In this document: positions 61,935 to 64,000 of the stretch, piece by piece | Position numbering within the stretch: position 1 is the stretch's first letter | Layout of the letters: every line of letters starts with the position of its first letter | Assembly (NCBI RefSeq): GCF_023700745.1 | Contig: NZ_JAMPYG010000001.1 | Coordinates: forward strand, 248,001-312,000 | Reading direction: 5' to 3' | Length of the DNA stretch: 64,000 bases | Source of the DNA: Rhodoferax sp. | Lineage (GTDB): Bacteria > Pseudomonadota > Gammaproteobacteria > Burkholderiales > Burkholderiaceae_C | Notes under the pieces: generated by a model | Databases searched by the model: none | Seen by the model: only the letters and a program-made list of their open reading frames with translations | Told to the model about the DNA's origin: nothing | Position numbers and translations under genes: made by a program

Positions 61935-62726
61935 ATGCATGACATTGCTTTCATTTTTGCCGGGTTTTTTGTCGGGATCGTGGTCGGTTTGACCGGCGTC
62001 GGCGGCGGCTCGCTGATGACGCCCATCCTGATCTTTGTCTTCGGCGTCAAACCCTATATGGCGGTCGGCACCGACCTGCTGTTTGCCGCCTTCACCAAAA
62101 TGGGCGGCACGGTCAAGATGGCGCGCTCCGGCCTGGTGCCCTGGCGCGTGGTGCTGCACCTGAGCGCGGGCAGCATTCCGGCGGCCCTCATCACACTGTG
62201 GATGCTGAAAACCGTGGGTCCGGCTGATGCGGCCATTCAACACCTGATGACCTCGACACTGGGCGTAGCCCTGCTGCTCACGGCAGCCGCCACCCTGTAC
62301 AAGGCACTGCGCGGCAAGGCCGCCCCGACACGCATCGCCGCTGGCCAGGAGGCACAAGCCACCACGCCGCGCCACTGGAGCCTGCCCCTGCTGCTGGGCG
62401 CCCTGATCGGTACCCTGGTGTCGCTGACTTCGGTGGGCGCCGGTGCCATTGGCGTCACCGCGCTGATGTTGCTCTACCCCATGCTGCCGCTGCCACGCAT
62501 CGTGGCCGCCGACATCGCCTACGCCGTGCCACTCACCCTGGTGGCGGGTGCCGGCCACGCCACGCTGGGCTCGGTCGACTGGTCCATGCTGAGCCTGCTG
62601 CTGGCAGGCTCGCTGCCTGGCATCTGGCTCGGTTCGCACTTCATGACCCGTGTGTCCGAGCGCGTGATCCGCTCGCTGTTGTCGGTGCTGCTGGCCTATG
62701 CCGGCACCAAACTGATCGCGCTCTGA
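61935..62726 (+). CDS. Sulfite exporter TauE/SafE family permease
   Basis: The 263-residue protein has about seven to eight membrane helices with the TauE signature GVGGGSLMTPILIFVFGVKPYMAVGTDLLFAAFTKMGG at the N-terminus and the repeat GAGAIGVTALMLLYP in the second half. Placed 48 bases before the sulfite/nitrite reductase gene, it probably moves sulfite, sulfate or another sulfur oxyanion for assimilation. ATGs at 61908 and 61935 are both possible; 61935 starts just before the first helix. Confidence 0.85.
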   Translation: MHDIAFIFAGFFVGIVVGLTGVGGGSLMTPILIFVFGVKPYMAVGTDLLFAAFTKMGGTVKMARSGLVPWRVVLHLSAGSIPAALITLWMLKTVGPADAAIQHLMTSTLGVALLLTAAATLYKALRGKAAPTRIAAGQEAQATTPRHWSLPLLLGALIGTLVSLTSVGAGAIGVTALMLLYPMLPLPRIVAADIAYAVPLTLVAGAGHATLGSVDWSMLSLLLAGSLPGIWLGSHFMTRVSERVIRSLLSVLLAYAGTKLIAL

Positions 62727-62774
62727 TTCCTTCGTATTCCAAACCCATCGGCTTCGCTTTAGTATCCAAGAAAC

Positions 62775-64000
62775 ATGTACCAATACACAGATTTTGACCG
62801 TCAATTCATCCGTCAACGTGCGGCCCAGCATCGTGACCAGCTGGAGCGCAACCTGAAGGGTGAACTCAGCGACGACGAATTTCGTCCGTTGCGATTGCAA
62901 AACGGCTGGTACATCCAGCGCTACGCGCCCATGCTGCGTGTGGCCGTGCCTTACGGCGAACTGGCCAGCCGGCAATTGCGGGTACTGGCACAAATTGCCC
63001 GCCAATACGACCAACCCAGCGCAGCCGTCTACCAACACGCCAGCAAAATCCAGGCCGAACTGGGTACGCCGCACCTGCCGGTGGGTTATGGTCACTTCAC
63101 CACCCGCCAAAACGTGCAGTTCAACTGGATCCCGCTGGACAAGAGCGCCGATGTCATGGACCTGCTGGCCACGGTCGACATGCACGGCATCCAGACCAGC
63201 GGCAACTGCATCCGCAACATCACCAGCGACGCTCTGGCCGGCATCGCCCCCGACGAGCTTATTGATCCCCGGCCCTATGCCGAAATCATGCGCCAGTGGA
63301 GCACGCTGCACCCTGAATTTGCCTTCCTGCCGCGCAAATTCAAGATCGCCATCAACGGTGCACGCGAAGACCGCGCCGCCGTTTCCTGGCATGACGTGGG
63401 CCTGCACCTGGTGCGCAACGCCGCCGGCGAGATCGGCTTCAAGGTGCTGGTCGGTGGCGGCATGGGCCGCACCCCGATGATCGCCAGCACCCTGCGCGAG
63501 TTCCTGCCCTGGAACCAGATCCTGAACTACCTCGAAGCCGTGGTGCGCGTCTACAACCGTTTTGGCCGGCGCGACAACCTCTTCAAGGCCCGCATCAAGA
63601 TCCTGGTGAAAGCCGAAGGCCAGCGCTTCATCGACGAAGTGGACGCCGAGTACGAGCAGATTTTGTCGCACGATGGCGCGGCACACGCCATACCCCAGGC
63701 CGAGCTGGACCGCGTGACCGCCTCGTTCGTGGCGCCCGCGCTGACAAAACCGGCCGCCCAGCCCGAGGCGATACAGTTCACTGACAAGGAAAGCGCCGAA
63801 TACCAGCGCTGGCTTAACCAAAACGTGCGCGCGCACAAAAACCCGGCGCTGCGCGCGGTCACGCTGTCCTTCAAACGCCTCGGTTTTGCGCCCGGTGATG
63901 CCACGGCAGAACAGCTCGATGCCGCCGCCGATCTGGCAGACCGCTTCAGCGCCGGCGAAGTGCGCGTCACACACGAACAAAACCTGCTGCTGCCCTGGGT
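62775..64000 (+). CDS. cysI: Sulfite/nitrite reductase haemoprotein, 3' end outside window
   Basis: The first 408 residues of a sirohaem [4Fe-4S] reductase are visible, with MYQYTDFDRQFIRQRAAQHRDQ, the ferredoxin-like N-terminal domain (RLQNGWYIQRYAPMLRVAVPYG), the sirohaem region TTRQNVQFNWIPL and SGNCIRNITSD, and the VGGGMGRTP block. The Cys ligands of the cluster are beyond the window. In Comamonadaceae this gene starts the cys assimilation cluster and is usually cysI. Nitrite reductase NirB is unlikely, since no FAD domain precedes it. Confidence 0.87.
   Translation, partial: MYQYTDFDRQFIRQRAAQHRDQLERNLKGELSDDEFRPLRLQNGWYIQRYAPMLRVAVPYGELASRQLRVLAQIARQYDQPSAAVYQHASKIQAELGTPHLPVGYGHFTTRQNVQFNWIPLDKSADVMDLLATVDMHGIQTSGNCIRNITSDALAGIAPDELIDPRPYAEIMRQWSTLHPEFAFLPRKFKIAINGAREDRAAVSWHDVGLHLVRNAAGEIGFKVLVGGGMGRTPMIASTLREFLPWNQILNYLEAVVRVYNRFGRRDNLFKARIKILVKAEGQRFIDEVDAEYEQILSHDGAAHAIPQAELDRVTASFVAPALTKPAAQPEAIQFTDKESAEYQRWLNQNVRAHKNPALRAVTLSFKRLGFAPGDATAEQLDAAADLADRFSAGEVRVTHEQNLLLPW

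Noticed and set aside
61887-63980. A 697-codon open frame on the minus strand spanning the TauE and cysI genes
   Set aside because: It is antisense to two clearly recognised genes, has a His/Gln/Gly-rich composition typical of shadow frames in GC-rich DNA, and shows no domain.

Overview
The window is about 60% GC chromosomal DNA from a betaproteobacterium of the order Burkholderiales, most likely family Comamonadaceae and close to Rhodoferax. This rests on the gene families and their order: AI-2E/hda/HAD/pcnB/folK, smpB/ratA/rnfH/guaB/guaA, mltG/tmk/holB/tatD, cbb3 oxidase with fnr and hemN, smc/zipA/ligA, TIGR04438 small Trp-rich protein, DUF3579 and DUF3563. The genus is an inference. I see no phage, integrase, transposase, CRISPR array, rRNA or tRNA. 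The window is mostly core genome, and no stretch longer than about 300 bases lacks a gene.

Layout. 1-4256 (+): housekeeping operon ending in pcnB and folK; the first gene is cut by the window edge. 4263-12781 (-): an amidoligase/transglutaminase peptide-modification locus (RidA, transglutaminase, fused ATP-grasp/alpha-E, transglutaminase-DUF2126), with a proQ-like gene on the opposite strand in its middle. 12942-14453 (+): an HSL-type esterase, then a DUF3563 gene and a small unknown gene behind a striking palindromic promoter. 14457-19538: ygfZ (-) diverging from mltG-tmk-holB-tatD-ankyrin (+). 19603-25108 (-): guaB-guaA-tadA-ldcA-cyclase/FHA. 25176-27895: DUF4124, rnfH, ratA, smpB, rpsT and DUF3579. 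28129-30308 (+): argD and argF. 30331-39937: a microaerobic respiration block (hemN, fnr, ccoNOQP, fixH-like, ccoS, ccoI, uspA) with four FNR-type palindromes. 39986-45444 (-): malonyl-CoA ligase, enoyl-CoA hydratase, lgt, ilvD and a Trp-rich protein. 45551-53192: a small cytochrome c, acs, UPF0114, dusA, map and glnD. 53189-60343 (-): def, ligA, zipA and smc. 60620-64000 (+): a two-gene chromate transporter, a TauE/SafE permease and the first part of an assimilatory sulfite/nitrite reductase, which runs off the end.

How the genes fit together. The clearest regulon is for low oxygen. FNR palindromes precede ccoN, uspA and hemN at spacings that fit class II activation, and fnr lies inside the same block beside the oxidase it would control. 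The most unusual chemistry is in the amidoligase locus, which carries two transglutaminase domains with intact catalytic residues, a fused ATP-grasp/alpha-E protein and a RidA homologue. No Anbu-type peptidase is present in the window. This family constellation is known from comparative genomics, but its product and substrate are, to my knowledge, not established. It is the best candidate here for an undescribed system. Non-coding structures worth attention are a 90-base nested palindrome upstream of smc, a hairpin with a U-rich tail in the argD leader, and an inverted repeat abutting the -10 box of the DUF3563 promoter.
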